A DNA stretch of 38,096 bases from positions 1 through 38,096 of the forward strand of contig ML014288.1 in NCBI GenBank assembly GCA_003615045.1, given 5' to 3'. A program made the position numbers and the translations under genes. How positions within the stretch are numbered: the stretch's first letter is position 1; each line of letters begins with the position of its first letter. Positions 30,101 to 37,445 of the stretch are shown one piece after another. This stretch comes from Caulochytrium protostelioides. Taxonomy: Eukaryota; Chytridiomycota; Caulochytriomycetes; Caulochytriales; Caulochytriaceae. A model generated the notes under the pieces. It did not search any database. It was not told where the DNA came from and worked only from the letters and a program-made list of their open reading frames with translations.

Positions 30101-31836
30101 TGCTCTCGCAAGGCTCGGACCCGTCCTCCGATATCGAAGCGCTGAGCAAAAAGTTCAAGACGGACATCAAGGCGATCAGTATGGGCCAGGGCCAGGAAGT
30201 CCATGCGCGCAAGCTTCTGTCGGCCTTCATGACCAACGGCGGCTGGGCCCTGCTCCAGAACTGCCACCTGGGCCTGCCGTTCATGGACGAGCTGTTGGCA
30301 CTGATCATGGAGTCTGAGGTGATCCATGAGAAGTTCCGGCTGTGGATCACGACCGACATCTCCCCCAAGTTCCCTATCACGATGCTCCAGATGGCTATCA
30401 AGTTCACCAACGAGCCGCCGCAGGGCTTGAAGGCCGGGCTGAAGCGCACCTACACGTGGTACACGCAGGACATGCTCGATATGAGCCCGCGCGCGCAGTA
30501 TAAGCCCCTCCTCTACGGCCTCGCGTTCCTGCACTCGGTCGTTCAGGAGCGCCGCAAGTTCGGTCCGCTGGGCTGGAACATCCCTTACGAGTTCAACCAG
30601 AGCGATCTGGCGGCCAGTGTCCAGTTTGTGCAAAACCACGTCGACGAGCTGGCTCCCAAGGCGCCCATTTCGTGGGTGACGGCGCGCTACATGTTCTGCG
30701 AGGTCCACTACGGCGGCCGTGTCACCGACGACTACGACCGCCGTCTCCTCAACACTTACGGCAAGGCCTGGTTCGGCGATCACATGTTTGCCGACGGCTT
30801 CGTCTTCCACCGTGGCTACACCGCCCCGGCGCTGAAGAGCGTCGAGGAGTACCGCCAGTCGATCGAGAACCTGCCGCTGATCGACACGCCGGACATCTTT
30901 GGCCTGCACCCCAACGCCGACATCAGCTCGCAGACCAAGGTCTCGCAAGGCATGCTCGACACGATCATGTCGATCCAGCCGAAGGACAGCTCTGGCGGGT
31001 CGGGCGAGACCCGCGAAGATTCGGTCCGCCGCATGGCGAACGACCTGCTCAGCAAACTTCCGGATGACTTTGATCGCAACGTCACTAAAGAAAAGCTCGC
31101 GAAGCAGGGGCCGCTCAAGCCCCTGACCATCTTCCTTGGTCAGGAAGTAGACCGCATGCAGGTCGTGATTGGGAATGTCCGCAGCACGCTCTCGGACCTG
31201 AAGCTGGCGATCGACGGCACCATCATCCTCAATGCCCAGCTCCAGGAGGCCCTCGATGCCCTATATGATGCGCGCGTGCCCAGCGCCTGGATCAAAACGT
31301 CGTGGCAGTCGGCGACGCTCGGCCAGTGGTACACCGAGCTGCTGCTCCGCGCGGCGCAGCTGCACGCGTGGCTGCACGACGGCCGCCCCCTCGTCTACTG
31401 GCTCAGCGGCTTCTTTAACCCGCAAGGGTTCCTGACGGCCATCCGCCAGGAGATCACCCGTGCCCATGCCGGATGGGCACTCGACAGCGTCCGGCTGCAG
31501 ACTGAGGTCGTCAAGAACATGAAGGAGGATATCACGGCCCCGCCCACAGAGGGCGTCTACATCCACGGCCTGTTTATTGAGGGCGCCGGGTGGGACCGCA
31601 AGAATATTCGTCTCACCGAGTCCCAGCCGAAGGTCATCTATCAGGGGATGCCCGTCATCCACGTCAGCGCAACGAACGCCGTGGACGAGGGCGACTCGCG
31701 TATGTATCGCTGCCCCGTCTACCGCCGTCCGCGCCGTACGGACTTGAACTACATCTTCGATGTCGACCTCAAGACCTCGACGAACCCGGACTATTGGATC
31801 TTGCGGGGCGTGGCGTTGCTCTGCTCGACGTCCTAA
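18106..31836 (+). CDS. DNAH5: Axonemal outer-arm dynein heavy chain, DNAH5/DNAH8 (gamma) class
   Basis: One uninterrupted frame encodes 4,576 residues (human DNAH5 has 4,624). ATG 18106 is the first in-frame ATG and has an A at -3 and G at +4. After an N-terminal tail and linker come the six AAA units. Walker A motifs are GPAGTGKTE in AAA1 (from residue 1939), GPTGTGKTK in AAA2 (2221), GEPGTAKTV in AAA3 (2547) and GVGGSGKQS in AAA4 (2909). The AAA1 Walker B is CFDEFNR (about 1989-1995). The stalk coiled coils surround a microtubule-binding domain (about residues 3264-3359), followed by AAA5 (YSGPFN near 3480), AAA6 and the C-terminal domain with WILRGVALL near the end. Sequence such as QVHYDFGLRNILSVLRSCGA and HPPWTLKVIQLYET is closest, from memory, to DNAH5/8. 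It powers ciliary beating at the outer arm. An Ala/Gly-rich insertion lies at residues about 105-178. Confidence 0.93.
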   Translation: MASAMQGSSANLLGGGNAALKSSANAALIEKRRATLDARHRYLLEKFSVYCNEKPATLENSLLVGNKLDLVNDFLAENGARRLLFSWQVPKEPTAAGPHAGGLQTNGANGATVTQSSVNVMASKAASSSLTGSILAGNAAGGGAGLGGGAGGVAASTAAAVAANAAAAASAAKVPQLVVTSTMPREPIGGPGCFFLRATTKALTPQTIMQDISYGPITQDLLSSFTAVVKNVVIPALKTQDQWGLLTRTKDAPVQGFLETLDKFVGDLDIARVNLADSIRLRPVDLEPTRHVDVTNPVSLTGELLSTLENAVIEWCKQMEQVLAESEQMRKEADDIGPNAELAHWKARMVKFNSITDQLISPDCRRVIALLTAAKSRNLLKSWKELVDRVTDAANESKDNVKYLYTLERFYEPLYRTDPLDMIPAIPALINAIKMIYGISRYYNTSERMTSLFVKVTNQMITSCKDYICLDGSNLWQQDRERLSTKLTNCLRLNDAYQVCFHDVKRQLQETPGAKQFDFSEMYIFGKLDAFCKRITKLMDMFTIIERFDQLGQLEIEGVESITKRFTMVIGSLQRKPYDMLDHRKMEYDFDYAAFKKQVVDLEVQLQQLMNQLFENMTNTERSLTLLQRFRQIKDLPLDLDSKVQAVFVHYTRKDLEAVRKLYIKHKDKPPIPRNMPPVSGAIAWARQLYRLIEGPMRFFRTTTVLEQPEARKHIRNYNRLARTLVEFECLWWNAWYKVVDQAETGLQATLLVVDMDENLFVNFDPQITHLIKETKYMLRLGLEVPESVRGVVLKESYYQNVSRQLRTLLARKKQILSQTSDRLRRALAPHIDELNRTLQPGLTALTWTSMNLEDYITRNQSQLSHLAELIGKCLDIQSCRIETGLARMMELSLVQLPADGEQWTIEHFIERTDTYCRHMVSVLSERSNLIEGATRDMIALLQEGLPRRVFTPELRLAYETLYFYYHGLNIDALVQCTKGTLDMLRSRLGTYGSTAYGRTVAQKPFFRSELVLVIPQIVLLPKLEDIQAALSHVTSTVMDVSKNLQLNWHIFLDLPEEVAIARHPEDLAIVANNKDVTKVAQLLNAMVNSMKKEIEQHRDPYSKFDFLWRGDKTDVMNKFLEGKPSITDFEHEIHRFEMVEAEIAEIPVQTQIGLLLVSSEPLNLAFSNETKEWKQLYGTNLNSKVKQDMEELMEYMSNKTQRLSRKIADIDDLRMTVQTLSEIRETEVDIDMKVAPIEEAYLLLARHHVQVTREETEMVDSLRYSWKKLKNLVIETQNHLQKIQPVFKANLVAAVAQFTLDVKEFTQSYTENGPMVPNIPPKTAGERLAVYQRSFDELNRKWETYSAGEDLFCLPVTPFPALVRVKKELKLLQSLYSLYNDVLEAKQRYSDTLWTELDVEIINTEMTDFGNKIRKMPKAVKDWDAFIELKKIVDDLTATVPLLEMMSHKAVVARHWEAIERITKKPIAQDPDSFYVRQLLEANLTAYIEDIEDICTGAVKEADIEIKLKQVVNEWEDKVFTLAPFKTRGNLILKPSATSEIIGQMEDSLMTLASLLSNRFNVPFKPTIQTWVHNLSTASEVIESWLAVQNLWIYLEAVFVGGDIAKQMPKEAKRFSNIDKSWCKIMALAGERLNVIGCCVADETISSLLPHLTEQLELCQKSLSGYLESKRAIFPRFYFVSDPALLEILGQASDAHTIQAHLKSVFENIATVQFHDKEYEKIMSMESSEGERVLLSKPMMAQGNVEIWLGTLLKSMQTTINDVIREAASRVNDMPLAKFMDEYPAQVGLLCLQIQWTQMCEEALQASRTDKKRLPACNQRITDILNTLIDMTTKDLSKMDRVKYETLITIQVHHRDVFDKLLKSHVKAPDDFEWLKQARFYWHETKDCCIASITNYDFQYQCEYLGCTDRLVITPLTDRVYITLAQALGMSLGGSPAGPAGTGKTESVKDLGKNLGRWVVVFNCSDQMDYRGLGRIYKGLAQSGCWGCFDEFNRIELPVLSVAAQQIGCVFSARKERKPNFVFTDGDTVDLNPEVAMFITMNPGYAGRVELPENLKVHFRYVAMMVPDRQIIIRVKLAGCGFIQNQALAKKFFVLYGLCEQQLSKQVHYDFGLRNILSVLRSCGAVKRSSPDDSEALILMRVLRDMNLSKLVDEDELLFLSLVNDLFPSLTAKKASYPSIEQAVDVQLAEANLISHPPWTLKVIQLYETSKVRHGIMVLGPTGTGKTKCINALLKAMSACGDPHKELRMNPKAITDYQMFGRLDVATNDWTDGIFSSLWRKTLKKKGETVWIVLDGPVDAVWIENLNSVLDDNKCLTLANGDRIPMSSQCKLTFEVHSLRNASPATVSRCGMIYIGTSALTWDICLQSWFKSRSAHEMSVLNPLFQQTFGAMERACTIDLHPKMWIAKTSYVINLTTLLTGLIPKTDANKPVDATHLQRLYIFALIWACGALLELDERLKLQQTLVSIAPSLDYPPLEDPTDTFYEYFVDESGHWQHWKRQVPEWIYPQNADPDFSGIIIPTVDNVRMEFLIDTLMKQNKSVLLIGEPGTAKTVTVRKYLAKLNPDTHLSKNLSFSSATTPMIFQRTIESYLDKRMGSTYGPPAGKKMILFLDDVNMPEINEWGDQVTGEIVRQLMEWQGFYSLDRPGDWTSIVDLHFLAAMVHPGGGRNDIPSRLKRQFTVINSTIPSDVSVDKIFGTMLNGHFSVARGFSEDAIRMASRLPALTRRLWQATKNKMLPTPAKFHYIFNLRDLSHIVEGMLRVKSEVIKDTGSLLNLWEHESSRVLPDRFISSEDVEWFQKAVTSLIARELDADAAQHVAQPSYFVDFMRDMPELDDPDVEFDIETIRIYEKVTLDALRNRLTEFMKQYNEAIRGAKMDLVLFEDAMRHIARISRILRTPRGSALLVGVGGSGKQSLTRLAAFIAKSQVFQIAISKNYNTANLMEDLKNMYKIAGAQDKSVTFIFTDNEIKEESFLGFINNILTSGEITNLFPKDEVIGITGDLRVALKKARPLVVDTVENLWQFFIDRVKANLHVVLCFSPVGEKFRNRALKFPGLISGCTMDWFSRWPNEALRAVADKFVAEMDIAGTPQVRQEVVQHMAFVHDSVTAACENYFAQFRRRTHVTPKSYLSFLSSYKFLYATKRQEVGHNAERMNTGLAKLVEASQSVVVLQQELVVKEKDLVVASKEADAVLADVTVSTAAAEKVKDSVLKVKTKSEGIARAIQADKEFAESQLEAAKPALEEATAALNSIQPAHISTVRKLAKPPHLVMRIMDGVLLLQKRHLDVPSQDPERPCFKPSWSESLKLMSASDFLPSLVNFGKDEINGETVELLEPLIEMPDFNLEGAKKVSADVAGLTSWVRAMAFYYGINKKVVPLKANLLVQGHKLEIAMNDLAKAQAILDEKQAELDVFNEKYRAAIGTKQALQADADGCKRKMAAATALIGGLKGEKDRWTIQSKEFAEQIGRLVGDIILATAFLSYSGPFNQSFRNQLLINWRKELERRRIPHTRDLDTTSLLVDTTTIGQWNIEGLPTDELSIQNGILVTKGSRYPLLIDPQNQAKSWLRAREERNNLQITNLAHKHFRQHVEDCLSQGRPLLIEDVEETLDPTLDNILEKNLIKAGRSFKIVFGDKEVDWADGFYLYITTKLPNPNYNPEVYAKCSIIDFTVTSRGLEEQLLGRVIMREKQELETERAKLLEEVNSNKRKMKQLEDDLLLRLTTTQGSLVDDESLIDVLHVTKATADEVNEKLVVAAETQKKISTAREEYRPVATRGSIIYFLIAEMSMVNEMYQTSLKQFLGLFDESMEKSATSPIPSKRIQNIIDYATFRCFTYITRGLYETHKILFVLLLALKIDLQAGKITHDEFRCFIKGGAALDINAVQKKPFGWIADLTWLNLVALSKMPGFNDILNNVTKNEKAWRAWYEKDAPENETPPGYDNLDTFKKALLVRSWCLDRTIMMAKHYIASTMAPRFAESQILDLEALLNESNNRTPMICLLSQGSDPSSDIEALSKKFKTDIKAISMGQGQEVHARKLLSAFMTNGGWALLQNCHLGLPFMDELLALIMESEVIHEKFRLWITTDISPKFPITMLQMAIKFTNEPPQGLKAGLKRTYTWYTQDMLDMSPRAQYKPLLYGLAFLHSVVQERRKFGPLGWNIPYEFNQSDLAASVQFVQNHVDELAPKAPISWVTARYMFCEVHYGGRVTDDYDRRLLNTYGKAWFGDHMFADGFVFHRGYTAPALKSVEEYRQSIENLPLIDTPDIFGLHPNADISSQTKVSQGMLDTIMSIQPKDSSGGSGETREDSVRRMANDLLSKLPDDFDRNVTKEKLAKQGPLKPLTIFLGQEVDRMQVVIGNVRSTLSDLKLAIDGTIILNAQLQEALDALYDARVPSAWIKTSWQSATLGQWYTELLLRAAQLHAWLHDGRPLVYWLSGFFNPQGFLTAIRQEITRAHAGWALDSVRLQTEVVKNMKEDITAPPTEGVYIHGLFIEGAGWDRKNIRLTESQPKVIYQGMPVIHVSATNAVDEGDSRMYRCPVYRRPRRTDLNYIFDVDLKTSTNPDYWILRGVALLCSTS

Positions 31837-32044
31837 TTTGCGCGCACAAAGCATGATGGCTCGAACCTTTTTGGATCCCGAGAAGCGGCTTAAACGCTTT
31901 TCCATTCCATTCCATCATCTTCCTTTATCGTCATGATCGACACGCGATGACATCAATAATTGAAAAAATTGATTTGCTTTTCATTTCATGTGAATCATAT
32001 TTACAATACAAGATAAAAAGTCGTGCGATAGTAAGTGGGCTAGG
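31837..32044. other. AT-rich convergent 3' spacer between dynein and the acyltransferase gene
   Basis: A 208-base interval between two facing stop codons, clearly AT-richer than its surroundings, with AATAAT and AAAAAATTG stretches that probably serve polyadenylation in both directions. A short CATTCCATTCCATC repeat lies near 31904-31917. Confidence 0.55.
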
Positions 32045-35000
32045 CTATAATTTACTGAGACGTCGCTCTTGGACTTCTTGGCCCCGTACGCGCTCGAGAT
32101 CGCGCTTACCTACGCCGCCGCCCTTGCCGATACGGTCACCGAGCAGCTGCGTCATGCGGGCGAGCCGCAGCACGCGGATCGACACCGTGGCCGTGTCGCG
32201 ACGATTCTTGCCCTCGCGACGGAACCGCCCCATGTTCTCACAGAGATCCCAGAGCCGTCCGTGTGGCCGACGGAGATACCACTCGTCCCGCAGATCGCCG
32301 TGCATGCCCGCGCTGGCGAGCCCGTCCGCGTCGCCGTCACCCAACGCGCCACGCAGCTGACCGCGCAGCTGCTGCTCCTCCACTTCGTCCCGCGTCTGCG
32401 ACGCCGCGGAAGCGGGCAGCGCGTGAACGACGCGGGCCTCCTCGTCTGAGGTGCCCGGTGGGATCGGCGCCATGGCACAAGTAGCCATCTGTGGTCGTGG
32501 TCGTGGTGCCGACGACGCTGCAGACAATGACGACGTAGACGACGCTACTGCTGCTGCCGATGATGGCGATACCACAGATGGGAGCAGTGGCGCGGCTGAT
32601 CGCGCGGCCTCGCTCATTCCCGGCGCCAAGGGTGACGCGGATGGGCGCAGCAGAGTCGTGCCGATCAGCGGCGGGTCACCCACGATCATCGACGCCGGAC
32701 GCGAGACAGGCTGAAATACGGGAATGGCGAGCGGTTCAGGCGGATACCATTCCGGCGCCAGGCGGATCCACGTGGTCTGCGCGCCTGCCTTCGTGGACGC
32801 CGAGGTCGATGCCGATGCCGATGCTGCTGATGGTGGTAATGGCGGTGAGGACGACGCCGCGATTGGTGGCGTCGAAGTTGAAGGCGTCAGGTCCGAGGAC
32901 AAGGGCGGGGGATGGCTGGGCGTCAGGTGATAGGGCGGTACCGACGCCGCGTGCGCCGACTCGGTCTCTAGCTCGGCCTCGGACGTCGCGTCCGTGCGCA
33001 AGGGGGGCGGACCCGTCGACCGCTGGAAGAGCAGGACCCCCATCTCACGCAGTCGAAGAAAAGCATTTTTGATCGTTTCCTTGTTGATCGACTCAAAGTA
33101 CGACAGATCGCCTTCGTAGTAGAGCGTGCGGCCCAAAAACTGGGCTTTGTTGAGCAGCACCCGCTCGTCGATCCATGGATCTTCGGGATCGCGGTCGCGG
33201 TCACGAGTAGGCGACGACGACGCTGAAGCCGATGCGGATGCGGATGAACTGTAAGGCGCGATACTGAAGAGCACGACCGTGGCGAGCCAGTAGGTCTCAA
33301 TGAAGGGCCACAGCAGGAAACAGTAAAAGTCAAAGGTCTCGCGGCCGATGCGGCGTTCCTCGCTCGAGAGCGTGACCCAGATGCGGTTGCTGCGGTCGAC
33401 ATCAAATTCAATGACGCCCGCCGCATTCAACTCGTGCATTGTCTCCTCCAGATTCTTCTTAAGCCCGCCTGGGCCAAAGATAAACTCGAGCTTCAGCAGC
33501 TGCGAGATGAAGGAGACGTCATTGAGGAGTTGGGGCTTCACGAGTAGACGCTGGTTGTGAACGGGACCACCATTCTTGACGGTCGCATACATCGCCGTCG
33601 ACACGACTGCTTCCGCAATAAAGAGGTGGATCACGTTGTTGCGATAGAAACTGAGCTCGAACCGCTTCAGCGGATAATAGACATATTCGAGCAGATCGGT
33701 GCGACGACCGATCAAATCGCCGAGCACATGGACGGCACGTTCGACCACCGCGTCCGTCGTCATGCCGCCAAAGTCAGCCACGTGGCCACCCTTACGCTGG
33801 ATCCGCTTAACGAGCCAATTGACTTTGCGAACGAGCTCGTTGTGTCCAACGCCGCGGCCACGCAGCGTTAGCAGAATAGTTCCCACCAACGATGTCGGCA
33901 TAATCACGCTGACACGATTAACATCGGCCATCACTTTGAACCCCAGGCTCTGGCACAGCAGGTTGCGGTCGGTCGCGCGGCTGGTGGGGTTGAACAGGTT
34001 ATTGGCGTGACTGCCGCCGCGAACTTTTGTTTGCCGACTGATGAAGGACGACAGCCGGTACGGCTCGGCAAAGTGGACATCGATGCGGCCCCAGCCAAGA
34101 CCGAGGATGTTCACGTTCGAGAGCATTCCATAGAGAGTCTCCTTTTCTTTGGGTGAGCCGAGTAGCTCATTGACATAGGTGCCCGTTTCAATGACCTTGT
34201 CATAACCAATACTCATGGGGACAATAACGCAGTCATTCACATGGCCGTTCAAAATCGCATCCACAATGAGCTTGATCAGCCCGAACTTAGGCTGCAGCAG
34301 TTTGCCCATACGACTGCGGGTGCCCTCGATGAAAGCCTCGACATTGTGGCCGCGCTGCAGCAAAGTGCGGATATAAAGCGCCATGGTCGTGTGATACAGC
34401 GGGTCGTCGCCCCACTGCCGCTTAATAAAGAAGGCCCCCGCGTGCTTGAGCAGGTAACCGACGATCGGCATATTCAAGTTGTCGCCGGCTGCGATATGGG
34501 GAAGGGCGAGCCCCAGCCGGTAGAAGACATAGCTGATCACGAGATAGTCCACGTGGCTCTTGTGACAGGGGAGAAACACCAGCGAGATCTTTTCCCGCTG
34601 GGCGATCTCGGCCCAGCGCTTCAGCTGCACGACTTCGCGCTGCTGGATATAGATGCCCTGGTGATACATGCGAACGAGCAGGTTGTTCACAATAAATCCG
34701 ACAAAGCGCAGGGTCCGGATCGAGTCGAGCTCGGCAATCAAATTGTTCACCACACTGCGCGCTTCTTTGCGAACTTCGGCTTCAAAATGCTGAATCGACT
34801 TGTGCTTCTGGCAGCCCGTCAGAAAACGAGGCATAAGACGGCGGGCTGGGGGCTGACCTCCCTCTCCTTTCGAGGTAGAAAGCCCGGCAATCGCCGCCGT
34901 GCCCTGCATATACGTCTGGTAGCGCTCGAACGCCCGCGATTGGATCAGCGACTGCAGCTCGGGTGCATGGTAGAGGGCCTTCTTGATTTCCTGGGTATAC

Positions 35001-35593
35001 TCTGCATAGAAGATAGGCGCTCCAATGTACGATTGATAGGCCCGCCACCCCTAAGCGGTTCAACCGCGCAGAAGAGAACCGTTATCATTCATCATTCGTG
35101 CATGATCAACTTCAGTGTGAGACTGAACGTCAATCAACCTCACACGGCATCGCTTCGACAGCAACATGACGTGCCCATGCTCTGTCATGGCTCGGCATGC
35201 CTAGCCATGACGATCGGATGTGGGTTGGTCATGCCCATCCTAGCCAAGGATACGGTATGACCGACATCACCATCGACATCGACCACCGACCTCCCTGCAC
35301 AGCCATTCCCGTCTGCCAATCTCCCATCGAACTGAAATCACTCAGCTTACCTCGCCCTGGAAGAACGCCGACGACTCAGAGGTCAGGCGGATAATGAATC
35401 CGACGGGATCGGATCGGAAGCGGCCCAGCCGCATTCCCGTCAGCTCCGTGGACACGTGGGCATCGCCGGCCACGGACCCCGTCACCTCGCTCAGCCCAGG
35501 CACGTCCGCCGCGGCTCGCGGAGTGGCCGAGACGATGGGGATGGCCGCCGCGGAGTGGCATGGCGGGCGCGGCGGGGACGCAGGCGGCGCCAT
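32045..35593 (-). CDS. GNPAT: Peroxisomal dihydroxyacetone-phosphate acyltransferase (GNPAT/PlsB family), two exons
   Basis: Exons 35351-35593 and 32045-35050 join to 1,082 residues. Exon 1 is a Pro/Ala-rich start then RFRSDPVGFIIRLTSESS; exon 2 opens GWRAYQSYIGAPIFYAEYTQ. The acyltransferase motifs are in order: HKSHVD (H244-D249, the HX4D catalytic pair), GAFFIKRQWGDD, EGTRSR (323-328) and VIVPMSIGYDKVIE. The protein ends in Ser-Lys-Leu with Arg residues just before it, a canonical PTS1 signal for import into the peroxisome matrix; mammalian GNPAT ends AKL. By family it acylates dihydroxyacetone phosphate, the first step of ether-lipid synthesis. It is longer than human GNPAT (680 residues) because of low-complexity Ser/Pro/Ala sequence (about 32460-33010). 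ATG 35593 is the first in-frame ATG after a stop. A glycerol-3-phosphate acyltransferase activity is the main alternative. Confidence 0.85.
35051..35350 (-). other. Spliceosomal intron in the acyltransferase gene (300 bases, phase 0)
   Basis: On the minus strand the donor reads GAG|GTAAGC at 35350 and the acceptor CGCTTAG|GGG at 35051. The acceptor AG is part of an in-frame TAG, so exon 2 cannot be read through from further upstream, yet its first 47 codons before the next ATG at 34909 look clearly coding (family-like Tyr/Ile-rich sequence). Confidence 0.8.
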
Positions 35594-36631
35594 CGCGACA
35601 GGCGTGCGCACGCGGCGCGGCGCGGCGCGGCGCGAGGGTGAAAGGAAGGGAGAGCACGGCGGCGGCGACAGCGGCGATCACGCGCGTGGCATGGCAAGAA
35701 CACGTACGGGCGGCGCGGCCACGAGCAGGAATCGCTAACACAACAGACTCGATATTAATAACGATGAGAGAGGCACCGTGGACCCTTTCGCCCGAGATCG
35801 GGCGCATCCAACCGGTTGGAGGCGCATGGCACCCGCCGAATGATGCAGACAGGCGGCGTTGGCGGGGGGTTTCATCCGGCGCCGTGCTGCTCCGACGGCA
35901 TGAGATTGGGTGATGAGCGATGGATGTTGTATGATGAACGATGGGTGATGGTGTGGCGTACGGTAATGCAGCCGGTGGCTGCGCACGGCGTTGCGTTCCC
36001 CTCTTGTTCCATGTCTGGCACGGAGCCCCCAACGCCGTTAGGAAGGCGCTAAGCCACGCTCGGAGTCGCGGGAGTAAATTCGAAGGCCGAACCACGAGGA
36101 GGCATGTCTGGGACAGCCCACAGCCAGGCCGGCCCTTCCGGCACTCGTTCCAGCCCTCATGGGATGCCGTGATACGGACGGACTGCGCGAGACGCAGCGA
36201 GATGTGCCGATGAGTCAGAGCACGTCGATCGGGGGCCTCGCCCGGCACGTCCGTAGAGGGTGCCGAGGCCGTGCCCTGGCGCAGCACAGCACAGCCCCGT
36301 CCGACTCTGCGGCCTGGCGCGCACCTCGCAACGCCGTGCTGCGTCAACATCCAGCTGGCATTCCTCCGTCCAGGTTGGCGAAACGCATACATGGAGGATT
36401 CGATGGGGTCGCATAGGGCCGCCGCCCACCTCAAAATCACGTCGGCGTCTAAGCCTCGCGGCGTTCAAGGAAAACCGTAACGCTGCAGATTCATCAGGGT
36501 CGCCGGAGGAACAGCATTCACAGGCGTCGGGAGGTCATGAGACCGCCGAAACTGCCGATACCGCCAAGATCGCCAGCACCGCCCATGCGTCCAGAATCGA
36601 CGTCTAAGCCACCACCCGCGGCCTCAGGACC
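35594..36631. other. Spacer upstream of the acyltransferase gene and downstream of the COX23-like gene
   Basis: About 1 kb without a supported coding frame. Near 35750-35760 it holds an AT-rich patch (ATTAATAAC) that may belong to the acyltransferase promoter. A (GCGGC)n-like run lies at 35611-35633, and GATG-rich direct repeats lie near 35900-35955. Confidence 0.55.
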
Positions 36632-37111
36632 TCACAAAGCGGCGGCCGATGGTATGCTTGGCGAAGATGCATCTGATGGATGGGGATCGGAGGGACGGGA
36701 GCACGTTTCGGCGCCGTAACGCGGCCGGGACGAGCATGCATCAGCAGCGGCGTCCACATGAGGCGGCGTGGGATCATCCGAACCAGGCGACGCATCGCGA
36801 CTCGTAGCCTCGCTCGGGCCACCAAGCTGATCAAAGAAGGCGTCGTAGCCCTGCGATGGCGGCGTGGACGCTTCCGCAGTGGATTGGGACTTGGCGGCTT
36901 CGTGGCGCTCGCGGGCCTGCTGGAGGTTCATTTGCAGCTTGAGATCCGACCACTGGCGCTTGCACTCGCGATACGCCAAAAACGTGTCGCGACACGGTCG
37001 CCAGTACCGCTCGCGATCATGGTCGTACTGCGCCATGCATGCTTGGGAAGCTTTCAGTTGCTCATCGCAAAAATCGATCAGAGGCGCGAGTTTGGAGGGA
37101 TGTGCACCCAT
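36632..37111 (-). CDS. COX23: Twin CX9C mitochondrial protein, COX23/CHCHD7-like
   Basis: The 159-residue product has cysteines at 15, 25, 40 and 50, forming two perfect CX9C motifs (CDEQLKASQAC and CRDTFLAYREC) that would fold as a disulfide-locked helical hairpin (CHCH). The context CMAQYDHDRER before the second motif and CKRQW after it matches the pattern of fungal Cox23 and human CHCHD7. Such proteins are oxidised by the Mia40 relay in the intermembrane space and help assemble cytochrome c oxidase. The C-terminal 90 residues are a hydrophilic Ser/Pro/Asp-rich extension that Cox23 does not normally carry. ATG 37111 gives the start MGAHPSK, which has a Gly at position 2 and Ser at 6 and so could be myristoylated. 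A TATA box lies about 75 bases upstream. Another twin CX9C family member (for example CHCHD3-like or PET191-like) is possible. Confidence 0.72.
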   Translation of the reverse strand: MGAHPSKLAPLIDFCDEQLKASQACMAQYDHDRERYWRPCRDTFLAYRECKRQWSDLKLQMNLQQARERHEAAKSQSTAEASTPPSQGYDAFFDQLGGPSEATSRDASPGSDDPTPPHVDAAADACSSRPRYGAETCSRPSDPHPSDASSPSIPSAAAL

Positions 37112-37184
37112 CGTATCTGTCGTATGGGTGTGAGCGGAAGGATGTAGCCCTTGGAGCCTATTGTCTATCGTCTCGCATGGCTCA

Positions 37185-37190
37185 TTTATA
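37185..37190 (-). promoter_or_regulatory. TATA box of the COX23-like gene
   Basis: TATAAA on the minus strand, 74 bases before the start codon at 37111. Confidence 0.5.
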
Positions 37191-37445
37191 GAGTCCTTTT
37201 ATGTTAAGTTCTGCCCTCTTCCAGCAAGCCTACACACCATGGGGATACAACCAAGTGCATCAATCGAAGAAGCGGAAGTATTATTGTGTATTTTTGAAGA
37301 GAAAGAGGGTGGTAAAGCCGCTAAAGGATGTTGCAAAAGGCTGTGCGGGCTAAGCCCGCCCCGTCTGTGGGACTCATATAAAGAAGGCGTGCCGTTCAGC
37401 GCCCTTGCCCGCATCGCAAAGGCGCGGCGCGCCCGCCAGAGGCGG
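37191..37445. other. Spacer between the COX23-like and mucin-like genes
   Basis: Remaining part of a 334-base gap. It contains a GC-rich hairpin GCGGGCTAAGCCCGC (about 37346-37360), 86 bases beyond the stop codon of the mucin-like gene, where it could lie in the 3' leader region of that transcript. No gene is seen. Confidence 0.45.

Noticed and set aside
34241-35260. 339-codon plus-strand open frame
   Set aside because: Runs antisense to the conserved acyltransferase domain and through its intron; it is a shadow.
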